Shown: positions 20,177-30,700, counted from the first letter of the stretch. The stretch is 32,342 nt of DNA from Actinomortierella ambigua (GCA_016098155.1 JAAAJB010000385.1:1419-33760); one strand, 5' to 3'. The notes: generated from the sequence alone by a model not told the origin. Made by a program: numbers and translations.

Positions 20177-23100
20177 TTATGCTTCAACTCGCGATCGCAG
20201 TCGTTTAGATGCGCGCTGTCCGTTCGTGTGGGCGTTGGGCGTAGCCTTCGTCGTCTTGCTGGAGATCACCTTCACTGGACTCTCCTCCTCCACCTCCTGC
20301 TTGATCTTGTTCCGGGATCCCACCACTAGCTCGACCTCCAATCTCGTGACTGGCTTGGTCTTCGTCTGCCCCCGCCATTGGTCTGGACCAACACCGACCA
20401 TCGTCGATGATGATGAAGACGCCGATGACAACGACGATGATGATAGCCGAGATGCCTCCCCATCGAAACGTGCCCAGGCGTCGTCACCAACGCTCCTGCT
20501 CTTCATCAATGGCGGTGGCGACGACAGTAGCGGTGATGCCTGGGAAGATTGGTCCCACCACCGGTGGTCATGGCTCTGTTGGTGGTAGAGCGAATGCGGC
20601 TGGCGCCAAAACGGGCCTCCAGGTCTGCGGTGGTTGGGCATCACCATCGTCCCATCGTTGCCACTAATACCACCACCACTTTCCCGTCGTTGGATCTCGG
20701 ACTCGAGCTGCTCTATCCGATTGGTATGGGTCTTACTCACCACCTCGGCATGGACGAACCGTTCATCGATCGCCAACGCCGTCGTCATGCTCTCGACCGC
20801 AAGCTTCATATGGTTCTGGAAATCCTGGTGGGCCGTCAGTCGTCGGACCTGGCCCGTCAACCGTTCAATCTCCTCGTTCTGCTGGCTCATCTTTTCCTGC
20901 ATGGCCTTTATCATCTCCATCATCTCCGTCGTCTTGGTCTCCGCCTGCGCCTGCGCCTGCAGCTGCCGCGTCTCCATCGTGGCCGACGCCGTCTCGACGG
21001 CTTGGGCCACTCGCCGATCCAGATCTTGGTCCAGCGCTTTCGCCTGGAGCTCTTGTTGCGCCTCCATGCGCTGAACTTGTTCGCCCATGGCGTGATCGAC
21101 GACTTGTCGCATCTCCTGCTGCGTTTGCTCTAGTTGTTGTTGGATCTGCTGTCGTTCCTGTTGTATACATTGCTGCCACTGCTGCTCTTGCTGCTTCTGC
21201 CATTTTTGCTGCTTTTCCAGTCCTTGTTGCCTCCACAGTTCGTGTTGCTTTAACAGTTCTTGTTGACTGTGCAGCACTTCTTGTTGCTGCCTCTGCAGCA
21301 GTCCTTGCTTCCTCAGCAGTTCTCGCTGCTCCTGCTGCTTCTGCAGTTCTTGCTGCCTCTGCAGTTCCTGCTGTTTCTGCAGTTCTTGTTGTTTCCTCAG
21401 TTCCTGCTTCTTCTGCCGTACTTGTTGCTTTGGCAGCTCGTGTTGCTTCCTCAGTTCTTGTTGCTTCTGCATCTCTTGTTGCTTCTGCATCTCTTGTTGC
21501 TTCTGCATCTCTTGTTGCNNNNNNNNNNNNNNNNNNNNNNNNNNNNNNNNNNNNNNNNNNNNNNNNNNNNNNNTCTTGTTGCTTCTGCATCTCTTGTTGC
21601 TTCTGCATCTCTTGTTGCTTCTGCATCTCTTGTTGCAGCTCTAGTTCTTCCTGCCACTCCAATTCTTGTTGCTTCTGTGATTCATGCCTCTTACGCAACT
21701 CCTGCAGCATCTGCAGTACTTGTTGACCATGCACTTCTGGCTGCCCCTGTTGCTCTTGCTGCTTCTGCTGCTCCTGCTTCTGCTGCTGCTGCTGCTGGAG
21801 CCGCTGCCGCTCCTTTTCCTTCTCCTCCTCTTCCCCTTTCCTGACGGATAGTACTTGGTCCGCGCCAGCTCCACCGCCGCCGCCGCCGTCAACGCTACCC
21901 ACCTTTTGGGATGCAATCTCCTTTGAGGCTGAAGAAGAGGTCGCTGGGGCTGCTGCTGGTGTTATTGCCGTCTTTGTCGGTTTGGATCTATCGCTGCTCG
22001 CTGAGGTGCCCATTTCGTCAGCATGGACAGGGGCTTGGCAGGGTCGTGGTCGAAGTCGAAACTTGCTTACGACGAAGGGTTGTGCTGTTGTCGCTGCGGA
22101 AGGTGGGCCGGACGCGGAGTATGAAGATAGTGATGGTGATGGGGATGGTTTTGAGGCTGCTGCTGCGGCTGCTGCTTCTGCTGCTGCTTCTGTTGCTGCT
22201 TCTGCTGCTGCTTCTGCTGCTGCCATTGCTTTTGCTGTAGCTACTACTGTTGCTATTGCTTTGACTGTATCCGATACCGTTGCTGCCTTTGTTGTAGCTG
22301 GTGCTGTTATTGCGGTAGTGGTGGCGGTAGTGGTCACAGTGGTGGGTGATACGGATTGCTGAGATGAAAGCTGAGCCGCAATATCATACATGATGACCTC
22401 ACTGCCCTGCGTCTCTGTGGGTGCGCTTGACACCTCGGGCAGCGCCGGCCTCCTCAGTCCAAACATTTTCTTGTTCTCGCCTTCGTTCTGGTCGCCATTG
22501 CTTTTCCTGTCCTCGCTGCCGTTGTCGCCATTGCCGTCGCCATCAGACCGCCGTCGTTTCTTGCCCAAGACTGATACGGCTTTTGATGGTGTTGGATCAG
22601 CGGCAGCAGAAGCATCAGTAGTAGTAGTGGTGGTGGTGGTAGTAGTAGTAGCAGCAGGGGTTGATCGACTTGACCGTGTTTCCCTAGCAAGGGCCTTCAG
22701 CGCTGTCTTTTGGTCAGTCTCTTGTTTCTTCTTGTTCTGCTGCTGCTGCGGCTGCTGCATGTCTCTGACATTTGCATTATCCTGAGATACCGCCTTGGAC
22801 GACAAGATGCCGCCCTTGTTGCCGACGTTCAGTTGCGCTGCAGATGATGTAGTCTTTGATGCGCCCGTGTCTGCTGCATCTGGGTCTAGTGCTCCTACTG
22901 CCGCTTTGTTTGTTTTTGTAGTTGATGATGGTGACGATGACGGTATTGTTGATGATGTTGCTGATGTTGTTGCTGTTGCATTGGGCGTCGATGATCTAGA
23001 AGCAGTCTGATTCAACTTGGCTCCCTCCTGCTGCTCTTGTCCTACCCCGCTCTCCTCCTCCTCTTCTTCTTCTTCTTCTTCTCCTTCTTCTTCCTCGTTG

Positions 23101-24363
23101 TCACCCACTTCGTCAAAGGACGCCGCCCTCGTCGTCGTCTTCTTCTTCGTCTTGGCCAACAAATCATGCTGCTGCCCCTTGCTCTGCAACGCCTTGGCAA
23201 GCGCCTTGCGCATCTGCACAAACGTGAGCCATACCCGCTTGTGCTCCGACAGGTCCTTGACCCACGTCGACAGCCGCGTCTCCTGCCACTGAATTTCCTC
23301 CGCCGGTGCTGAGATGGTCTCCTTGGTCTCCTTGGTCTTTGCGTTGGTTTTGGAGTCATCGGCTGCCGTTGTAGTGGTGGTGGTGGTTGCTGTTGTTAAT
23401 GTTGACGATGACGACGAGGATGAGGAGATGTTGCTGATAGATGTGGTGGTTGTAGGGAGTGAAGCAGCCACGGACCGAATATTCGTCTTGGCCAGCAACG
23501 CGTCGAGTTGGGTGCGCTTCTCGACCATTTGGAACAACATGGTGCGTAGGCCTTTGGAGACCAGGCCTAGAAACTCGGGGTGAGCGAGGACGAGTTCATG
23601 GACGATGTGGGACCACTTGAAGTGCATAGCGTAGTGGTCGCTGCTACTGAGGCTGTTGGTGGCAGTGCTGGAGAGCGAATCTCCTTGGCCACCACTGAGT
23701 GACCCTGCTATTGTTGTTGTTTTTGGGCCGACCAGCTTGTGCCACAAGAACTGTGTCGCCAGATAGATGCTTTGCCGGTCCCCGTCAGAACACATCAAGA
23801 CGTTGTTGAACGTCCAGTTGGAGCCCCATGACTTTCGAGCCACGCCCTTCTTCCCTATATGTGTACATGGAATATTTTGGGATAGGGCCGAGACCATTAG
23901 TGTCGTATGTTCAGGAACAGAGTACCACCTCTAGCACCGCTTACTCCCCGCGGGGGAAGGTGGAGGCGGGGGAAGTAAATTAACAACGCACAAACAATAG
24001 AGCGCACGCTTTGGGTTCTGAAGGAAATTCTCCAAGGAAGAAGAAGAAGGGTGTCCATCCAACCCATCGAACAATAGAATAGAAAGAGCCTTGATACATG
24101 TGCCCTGCAGATAAAAGGTACGTTGAGGGTCCCAGCCGGGCAGGGCCCTTCATATTTGAACAAAAAAAAGGGGGGGGGAGTACGAGGGGGAAGGGGAGGA
24201 GCAGGGAACACAATAAAGAGCGCGTACCATGGGTTGGTTTTGAAGTGCCGGGCATCAATTGCTCAGCATTGTCGGGATCTTTGAAGAAGCATTGTAGACT
24301 CTGAAGGGCTTCAATCTCTTGGCGTGTTGGGGATGGAAGTGCCATGGCTTGTGACATGATCAT
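20177..24363 (-). CDS. Large low-complexity, Gln-rich coiled-coil protein (about 1,270 aa), interrupted by an assembly gap
   Basis: Not recognised. Exon 1 is 24363-24228 (MIMSQAMALPSPTRQEIEAL...) with donor GTACGC; exon 2 starts at 23854 after acceptor TATAG and runs to the stop at 20177. The phases agree. Likely folded parts are N-terminal: WTFNNVLMCSDGDRQSIYLA (from about 57), a helical segment with WSHIVHELVLAHPEFLGL (about 117-167) and WVKDLSEHKRVWLTF (about 240-270). Long Ser/Thr/Ala-rich and acidic runs and a KKRRR motif (about 476) follow, then a Gln-rich region with EMQKQQ repeats. A C-terminal coiled coil (EEIERLTGQVRRLTAHQ) precedes a basic end (KRLRSRVEA). This looks like a nuclear regulatory or scaffold protein, by composition only. 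The 55 Ns at 21519-21573 break the frame artificially. Confidence 0.75.
21451..21636 (-). repeat. 18-bp tandem repeat encoding EMQKQQ, containing the assembly gap
   Basis: Near-perfect 18-nt units (TTGTTGCTTCTGCATCTC on the plus strand) flank the N-run on both sides. Copy number is unresolved because the assembly collapsed here. The unit keeps the reading frame. Confidence 0.9.
21519..21573. other. Assembly gap of 55 N
   Basis: Sequence resumes in the same 18-bp repeat but out of register: the repeat requires a gap of 9 + 18k bases, a multiple of three, whereas 55 is not. The recorded gap length is therefore an estimate, and the apparent frameshift of the surrounding gene is an artefact. Confidence 0.95.
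22150..22250 (-). repeat. Trinucleotide-rich tract encoding poly-alanine
   Basis: GCTGCTTCT-type units on the plus strand encode an Ala-rich run (about residues 584-611) of the low-complexity protein. Confidence 0.7.
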
Positions 24364-24597
24364 GGCTGGCAAGTAAGAACAATAGTTTCGTTTTGTGACA
24401 AGCAATCAAATTGTGCTTCGATGAAACTCCCCCCAATTCATCACCATGCCCCCCCCCCTCCCCCATCGAAATTTAAACAAAAAATAAAATAACATCAAAT
24501 AAAATTTGTTTGACACACCGAAACAATACAAAAAAAAATTATGAGCACTTCATTATATAAAACTATGACAAATTGCAATATGGTATACTTGTCGTCG

Positions 24598-26580
24598 TCA
24601 TCCTTTCAGTCGTTGGGCCGGGGTAGTCTTCTCGACTGCTGACGATGGTGGTACGGGTGCTACTACTGGTGCCGGTGCTGGTGCTGGTGGTGTCCGCGTT
24701 GGTACCGGACCTGAGGCCATTGGCCGGGGCAACAGTACTGCTGGTGGTGGTGGTGGCATGGATGATGTCGCCGAGGGCTGCAGTGATGATAGGCCTAGCG
24801 CGTGGCGGAGCGACGCGACGCTGACCCTCACCGTCAACCGCGCTCCCTGGATCTCAATCTCAATCTCTCTAAAGTCTTCCACTGCGTCTTGACTTGTATT
24901 ATTAGTAGTATTAATGGTGGAGGTAGTGTCACCAGCAAGGTGGTGGTTGTGGTGGATCATGTTGTTGTTGTTGTTGTTGTTGTGGGCGCTACCAAAGCCT
25001 CCGTCGACATCCATGTCGTCCCCCACGACGGTTGTTCCTGGAACGGTTGCAGTCGCTGCAAAGGAGGGGGGCCGTGTCGATGGCCCGGGAGCCAAGCCTG
25101 TTGGGCTTGGGTACCGATGGTCATATCGGGGCTCATACTCGGACGGCTCCAATTGATCCTCCTCCTCATAGGGCGATCGTTTCTCGCCCGTCATCGATCC
25201 TGATCGGCCTTCCATTGGCCCCTCGTCCTCGCCCTCTCCCCCGTCCTCGTCCATGTCGTCCTCGGCCCTCACATTGCCGTGCTCTTCTTGTGCGTGTCGC
25301 CGTCGTGGTCGGCCTCGTTGCCGTTGATGTTGATGTTGTTGTTGCTGTTGCTGCTGTTGTTGCTGTTGTTGTTGCTGTTGTTGTCGGTGTTGTTGTTGTT
25401 GCTGGTGAGGGTGTTGGTGAGGGTGCTGGTGTTGATGCTGGTGTTGGTGCTGCTGTGAATGGTCCTTGCCAACCTTGTAATGATGATACCCCGATCCATG
25501 CTCCAGTCGAGATCGGCCAGCCGACCACGTCAACACTGAGCCTTCACGGTGCGCGTGCGACAACGACAACGACAACGACGATGACGACGACGATGAAGAG
25601 GGTGGTGATGATGAGGATGTTGTCAGCAAGGCCGATCTCTTCGGAGGTCGTGCACTGCCATGTTGGTGCCCTGGTGGTCGAGGATAGGGTGACGATGGTG
25701 ATACAGCTGTGGACACGCTCTCGCCGCCATCTTCACCGTGTCCAGCTCTTCCTGCCCCTCGCCGTCCCTTTCCCATGGCCTTGAGCCCTGACGCCGCCGG
25801 AGACAAGGCAGAAGTGGTGGAAGGAGCCTTTGTTGCTGCTGTTGGTGCTGCTGTTGTTGGTGTAGTTGCTGGTGCTGGTGCTGCAGTTGCAGTTGCAGTT
25901 GCTGCTGCTACTACTACAGAGGACGATGATACTCCAGGCGCCAGCGCGGGCAGCATCATCATGTCTGGGGTCTCAACATAGGCAAACAGGTTGATCCGGA
26001 CCTCCTCCGGCAAGACAAGGCGTTTGATCTCGGCCGCATAGGCGCGTAACAGCTGGTGGCGATATGACTGCCGGGTCACGTCCTCATAGGCGCGTTGGGG
26101 CGAGTTCTTTGTGGGCTGGATGCACAGATACCCCTCGCCTGGCCAGCGGTATTTCGGGAACATGGCCACGCGATCCCCAATCCGAGCCATGAGAACCTCG
26201 AATGAATCCTCCTGCATGTCATGCAGCCACTCGGGAGGGTCTGGCAGGTCCTTTAGCTGCCGCAGACGAGACCGCGGCTCTCCGACGCGAAGGTGGAGCT
26301 TGATCCGCACGCGTTGCGGCGGACCATAGGAGGCGACAGATAAGGTCGGGGCGGTCGTGGGTGTGGCGGAGGTGGGAGGCGAGGTATTAGGGGTGGTAGA
26401 GGTGGAGGCGGTGGTCGTGGGGGTGGTAGTAGTGGTGACAGTGGGAGGAGCAGTTGAGGGTGAATGGTGGCCATTCAGGGCTGCATTGGTGGTCGCTGGT
26501 GAGACGAGGAGGGCCGTCGTCAATGCTTCGACAGCCGACTGTGTGGTCTGAGACGACCGCATAGGCGAACGGTCCGCCAT
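24598..26580 (-). CDS. Low-complexity protein with conserved-looking N-terminal block (660 aa, apparently single exon)
   Basis: Not recognised. The start at 26580 (MADRSPMRSSQ) is the first in-frame ATG. After a Thr/Pro/Ala-rich leader, residues about 93-202 have normal globular composition (RVRIKLHLRVGEPRSRLRQ, DPPEWLHDMQEDSFEVLM, FPKYRWPGEGYLCIQPTKNS). Disordered sequence follows, including a Gly/Arg-rich segment, poly-Ser and a His/Gln tract (about 372-418, with a run of 16 Gln) leading into basic RGRPRRRH. A second compact block near the C-terminus (about 568-600) reads EIEIEIQGARLTVRV then SLRHALGL. Composition suggests a nuclear protein, but no known DNA-binding motif is visible. It lies directly upstream of the other low-complexity gene on the same strand, 234 bp away; the two may be neighbours by chance. 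I see no intron. Confidence 0.75.
   Translation of the reverse strand: MADRSPMRSSQTTQSAVEALTTALLVSPATTNAALNGHHSPSTAPPTVTTTTTPTTTASTSTTPNTSPPTSATPTTAPTLSVASYGPPQRVRIKLHLRVGEPRSRLRQLKDLPDPPEWLHDMQEDSFEVLMARIGDRVAMFPKYRWPGEGYLCIQPTKNSPQRAYEDVTRQSYRHQLLRAYAAEIKRLVLPEEVRINLFAYVETPDMMMLPALAPGVSSSSVVVAAATATATAAPAPATTPTTAAPTAATKAPSTTSALSPAASGLKAMGKGRRGAGRAGHGEDGGESVSTAVSPSSPYPRPPGHQHGSARPPKRSALLTTSSSSPPSSSSSSSSLSLSLSHAHREGSVLTWSAGRSRLEHGSGYHHYKVGKDHSQQHQHQHQHQHPHQHPHQQQQQHRQQQQQQQQQQQQQQQQHQHQRQRGRPRRRHAQEEHGNVRAEDDMDEDGGEGEDEGPMEGRSGSMTGEKRSPYEEEDQLEPSEYEPRYDHRYPSPTGLAPGPSTRPPSFAATATVPGTTVVGDDMDVDGGFGSAHNNNNNNNMIHHNHHLAGDTTSTINTTNNTSQDAVEDFREIEIEIQGARLTVRVSVASLRHALGLSSLQPSATSSMPPPPPAVLLPRPMASGPVPTRTPPAPAPAPVVAPVPPSSAVEKTTPAQRLKG
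25325..25465 (-). repeat. Trinucleotide tract encoding poly-Gln/His
   Basis: TTG/CTG/GTG-type triplets on the plus strand give a Gln run and QH dipeptides in the low-complexity protein. Such tracts are prone to copy-number change. Confidence 0.85.
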
Positions 26581-27321
26581 ATTGGGGGGATGAGGGAAAA
26601 GAGAGAAGGGTGTGTGGGAGAGAGAACACAAGAAAAAAAAAATTTACGACAAGAGTAATTTTCACGTAGAATATATTTATTTATTTTGCGTTCATTTGAC
26701 TTCCTACCCCTAACAAAAAAAAACCTAAAAATAAAATTCAACTGTGGTCGGTCTCACTTACCCATATATTATCAGCCGTAATTTCATCGATCGAGATTTG
26801 ATCGCATCGGGGACCCTTGCCTTCCTTGCTTGCTTAGCTTGCTTCCGTTCGTTCCTCTGTCGATCCATAGCACCTTTCCAGTGAGCTTATCTTACTCTCT
26901 TCTCCCTCATTGGCCACTATGCCGCATTCATTTCATCATTGTATATCGTATCATGTAGACGAGCACAAAACGAGAAAAAAAAGCACAAAGAACCATGGAA
27001 AGATGCCCATCATTTTGTTCTTTTCTTCCCTTTTCTTTTTAGATGCGAGAGAACTCTAATTGTCCTTTCTTCCTCGGCCTAGGGGATTCCCCTAGAAGCA
27101 AAGAAAGAACAGGACGAGTCTTCCCTACATCGTACGTCGTCTACATCGTCATTTGGTTGGGTGAGAACCGAAATAAGGCGATGAAGAGTTTATTCCTTCA
27201 TTCTTTGTCCCGACAAGCTAAAGAAATCCAAGAAATAAAGCATCCTGCATCCGAAATCCTGATGGGTGTTTTGTTGTTGCAAAGGTCGAGTTGGTTTGTC
27301 ATAAAAGGTGGCGAACCCGCT
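26581..27321. other. Intergenic region upstream of the low-complexity gene and downstream of RPL31
   Basis: Both neighbours are on the minus strand. The interval should contain the RPL31 3' end and the promoter of the 660-aa gene. A-rich tracts occur at 26631-26641 and 26716-26735. No gene is seen; an open plus-strand frame that starts here and runs into RPL31 is antisense shadow. Confidence 0.6.
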
Positions 27322-28127
27322 TTACTCGTCAACAACCTGGGTCTCCAGACCCTTGAAGGAGGTGACGGGGACGTAGGTGACGTAGGTGTACAGCTTCTCC
27401 TTGGCCTCCTCATCGTCGTTACGCTTGCGGGACAGGCGAACGCGGATGCGGTGCTCAACGTTCTTGATACCCTTGGCCCAGACAGCCTTGTTCAGGGAGG
27501 GGTCCAGGCGGACATCGGCAGTGCCCATCGTCTTCTGGGCGAAAGCCTTGATGGCCTTGATGGCGTGGGGAGCACGCTTCTTGAACGAGCTATTGAATAG
27601 AGAGAGAACACGACGGTCTTGATGAGTTGCCAGATCAAAAAGTACACCTCTTCCTTCCAATGTGGTCTCTCTCTCCCCCCACGTCGTCCTCCCACAACTC
27701 CAATGGTGGCCCTGAAAAGCAAATGATACGCGCCGTCCCGGCCTGATCACTACTAGCGTCAACACCTCAAGTGAAAAGACGATCTCTCATCCTCTGCCAG
27801 TGGCCGAAAGACCCAATGGGTCATAATACAGCATACTGATCAGCCATGATTGATCTCCTTCAACCGTTGCCGGATAAAGTACGCCACAATGATCAAGTCG
27901 AATCCTGACGCCCATATCATCAAGAGTATCCACGGTATAGAGTGCAAAAGGACAACAGGCACCCTTATCCACTTCAAAGCTCCCGATAGCATGAAAAAAC
28001 AAGTGGTGGCTCCAAAGAGTTGGACTACGTACCGGCCGTGGACGTGCTTGTGCAGGTGAATGGTGTACTCACGAGCGACAATGTCGTGGATGGTGGAACG
28101 CTTGCTACCCTTGGATTCCTTGGCCAT
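27322..28127 (-). CDS. RPL31: 60S ribosomal protein L31 (eL31), 120 aa, 2 exons
   Basis: Structural protein of the large cytosolic ribosomal subunit, located near the peptide exit tunnel. Exon 1 is 28127-28033 ([20 protein letters not shown]...) and exon 2 is 27589-27322. They join in frame (phase 2) at [15 protein letters not shown], with donor GTACGT and acceptor AATAG. Family hallmarks are visible: [68 protein letters not shown] and [16 protein letters not shown]. Length is normal for eL31. The 443-nt intron is the longest in the window and may host a C/D snoRNA. The leader just before the ATG is pyrimidine-rich (about 28131-28155), as is common in ribosomal protein genes. Confidence 0.97.
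27833..27929 (-). ncRNA. Candidate intronic C/D-box snoRNA in RPL31
   Basis: Within the RPL31 intron, on the same strand, a C-box-like TTGATGA (27923-27917; core TGATGA exact, first base not a purine) is followed 73 nt later by a D box CTGA (27843-27840). Flanking ATACT (27929-27925) and AGTAT (27837-27833) can form a 5-bp terminal stem. Ribosomal-protein introns are a usual home for such RNAs. I could not identify a guide match to rRNA and saw no clear D' box, so this is a candidate only. Confidence 0.3.
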
Positions 28128-28613
28128 TTCTAGAGTGAGGTGGAGAAAAAAAAAGATGGGAGATCCTATTTAGTCGACTGATGTACAGTAGAGATGGATG
28201 TTTCCAATTGATCTCTCCTGCCACCAACTCGCCACAAATCCCGCCCCAAGCTGCAGTCGCCAAACGGTTCGCCTCTCCTACTCGACAGGATCCAGAAAGA
28301 GGTTGTCTTTCATGTACTGTTCAGAGACAGCCGGGATAATCCCTGAAAAGTGCCCAAAGAAACGACATAGTCCCCCTCCTGGATGCAGAGAACAAGCGAC
28401 ACGATGGCGACAGCAGCTCAATAACGGTATGTTGTAACGGATGGGTGGCCGCCAGGTGATGGATGGATCAAGCAATTGGATGCTTGGGTTGGATTATTTC
28501 CTCCTTTCTCCGGTCCCAATCTCATACCGAAGAACTTTTGTAAGTGCGAAGAGGTCGATCAAACTTTGAATATGCCCTGAAAATTTATACTCGTGCATTT
28601 CAGTCATGTGACT
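28128..28613. promoter_or_regulatory. RPL31 promoter region and 3' end of the telobox gene
   Basis: Both flanking genes are on the minus strand. The last 30 bp before the RPL31 start are strongly pyrimidine-rich on the coding strand, resembling a ribosomal-protein leader. I see no gene in this interval and no motif I would name with confidence. Confidence 0.5.
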
Positions 28614-30700
28614 TTATTCTTTGGTCTTGCTGAGATGGCGCCACTTATCCTTCAGCTGCACCTGGCTACGAGACCCCAGGATGGCCCCGTGAGTATCGTC
28701 ATAGCGCTTGAGCTGAGACCAGTTCACTTCCACCCGGCGCTTGCCCCACATCTTGGTCTCTGGAGGCTTGAATCGTGGGACGAGGTCCTTTAGCCGCTGG
28801 AGCTCCTCTCGTGACCAATGTGTGTATTGACGCGCCTCGGTCTTGATCGCCCGCGCTTGTCCACCACCACCACTACCACTGATACTATTGTTAGGGTTGA
28901 TGATGTTGCTTGGACCTGCTGCTGCCGCCCCATCCAAGGAGATGTCCATGGGGAGCTCCAGCTGTACCTTCCTGACTCGCTTCTTGAGTGGGCCAACCTC
29001 ATGAACTTCGTTGTCGTCCTCAAATTCTGAATCCTCAATCTCGTCCGCCGTGCGGCGCTTGGAGCTTGATAGACGTGTTACTATGACAGTCCGGTTGCGT
29101 GGAGGGCGGGATGGATCTGGTCTAGCTGATCCTGCTGCTGCTGCTGCTGCCACCACTTCCTCGAGTACCTGCACTGCTGTCGGCTCATTCGCACTTGCTC
29201 CTGATTTTGACCTAGTTGACGTGGTGTGTTGAACGATGTCCTCCTCTGCTGTGGTGACCACGGGGGATGCTTCGATCTCACGACCACCATCATCACCATC
29301 ATCGTCATCGTCATGAGAGACATAGTCGTGAGCATCCATCTCGTAGTGCTCTCCACGTGGCCAGTCATCCTCTTCTTCTTCTGTACGAGCCACCAGATCC
29401 TCTTCAAGTGGGCGACTCGTCGATCGAGGTGAAGACGCCACCGACACGGAATCGTCCAGCCGCCAATCTTGGTGGTAAAAGGTTGGCAAATGTACGTACG
29501 AATCGACTGCTGAGATGCCACGTCTGTCAACAACATAGAATAATTAACGGATGATGGACGATGTTAGTAACACTGAGGCAGCAGCTTTAAGGCAAAGGAA
29601 AAGGAAGAAAGGGGAAGGGGCACATCTTACTCTGTATAAATCTCTCGCATTAGCACAGGGTTTGCAGGCGCCGGCAAGGCGTCTAGTGCATGAGCGACCA
29701 CTGGGGCAAGCAATTCCCGAATTCCAGAAAGTATATCCTCCAGCCCTTGTGCGCCTGCTTCAGAAATCCTTCTTGCCTCGTCTCGAATCCGCCTCTACAT
29801 CAGCAAAATAGACGAGGACGAAGAAGATGACAGGGTTGTTAGACACTGCCTCGGCCGAGTGCCGTTGGATAAACACGTTGGTACACTATAAGGCGGGTGG
29901 ATGGTGTGTCATTACCTCGTTCCTCCGCACAAGGTGTTCCAGCAGCGATGAATATGACCCCAGGGTGTCAACGAGTATGTCATCCAGGCGCCTCATTTTG
30001 TCCGACTTGTCTTCATAGTGCAAGGCTACTTGCTATTATGTAATATGATGGCGAAGTGATGATCAGAAGAAGAGTCAGTCTGTGATGTTTTTTTTTGTCT
30101 CTCACCCAAGCACGAATCTGTTGCCTCGCCTTACACAGCATGCCCAACGGTAGAGTCAATCTCACTCACCAACGAGAACCACACTAAGAAGCACTTTTGA
30201 AGCGCCTCCTCGTCATCACGCGTTGCATCCTGTCCTTCGATGAAACGCACCATCCACTTGAGCGTCTCTTTCGTACGTTTGGGACTATCCAGAGCCCCGG
30301 GTCCAATCAAAGCATGTACCAGGTGTGCATAATTAAACCGTGTCGTAAATCCGTGGTCAAGCTTGAGACGCGACGCGAGCTGTGGTGAGATGATGTGAGC
30401 TGGATCCAGATCCTTGTGGACACTCCTCTTGCCACCTAACGAAACCAACCCCGACAGAGAAACACCAAGAAAAGAAATTGAAAGGTGAGAAATTCATCGC
30501 CTCTCACAAAGAAAAGAAAGAAAAGCAAGAGAGAGAGTGAAGCCAACTTGACACATACGCTGCACACGCGACCACAGCTGAGCAGTTGCCTTGGCCTGAG
30601 TGGACGATGGAGTGACCAAGACTTGTTGTTCCAGGTACATGTGCATGTGGCATTCGAGGGAGCCACGCAGCAGGAGATGATCATGAATGGATGGGGCCAT
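28614..30700 (-). CDS. Telobox Myb-domain protein, probable telomere-repeat-binding factor (Taz1/Tbf1/TRF-like), 540 aa, 6 exons
   Basis: Predicted nuclear DNA-binding protein. Exons are 30700-30559, 30435-30170, 30129-30106 (24-nt micro-exon), 30032-29916, 29794-29631 and 29523-28614; all join in frame. The last 75 residues form a Myb/homeobox-like domain: HWSREELQRLKDLVPRF, then W residues and QVQLKDKWRHL (525-535). The LKDKWR core is the telobox signature of TRF1/TRF2, Taz1, Tbf1 and Teb1, which bind TTAGGG-type duplex repeats. A helical N-terminal region (about 1-240) could correspond to a TRFH-type dimerisation domain, but I see no diagnostic motif. Between them are an acidic stretch (HDDDDDGDDGG) and a basic NLS-like KKRVRKV. 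The 40-nt intron before the micro-exon is short; skipping that exon would also keep the frame. Alternatives are Tbf1/Teb1-type transcription factors rather than shelterin. Confidence 0.8.

Noticed and set aside
21260..22362. Leucine-, valine- and alanine-rich plus-strand frames
   Set aside because: They are antisense shadows of the Gln- and Ala-rich repeats in the minus-strand gene.
20865..23897. Continuous minus-strand frame running across the N-gap with an ATRDAEATRD repeat after it
   Set aside because: The continuation is the EMQKQQ repeat read out of frame because the N-run is 55 long. The other frame after the gap continues the Gln-rich protein naturally.
27043..27600. 185-aa plus-strand frame
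   Set aside because: Its C-terminal half is the antisense of RPL31 exon 2 and the rest has no conserved character.
27840..28127. RPL31 exon 1 reading through into the intron as a 95-aa protein with hydrophobic segments
   Set aside because: The donor site and the strong match of exon 2 to eL31 show that this stretch is intron; the hydrophobic frame is chance.
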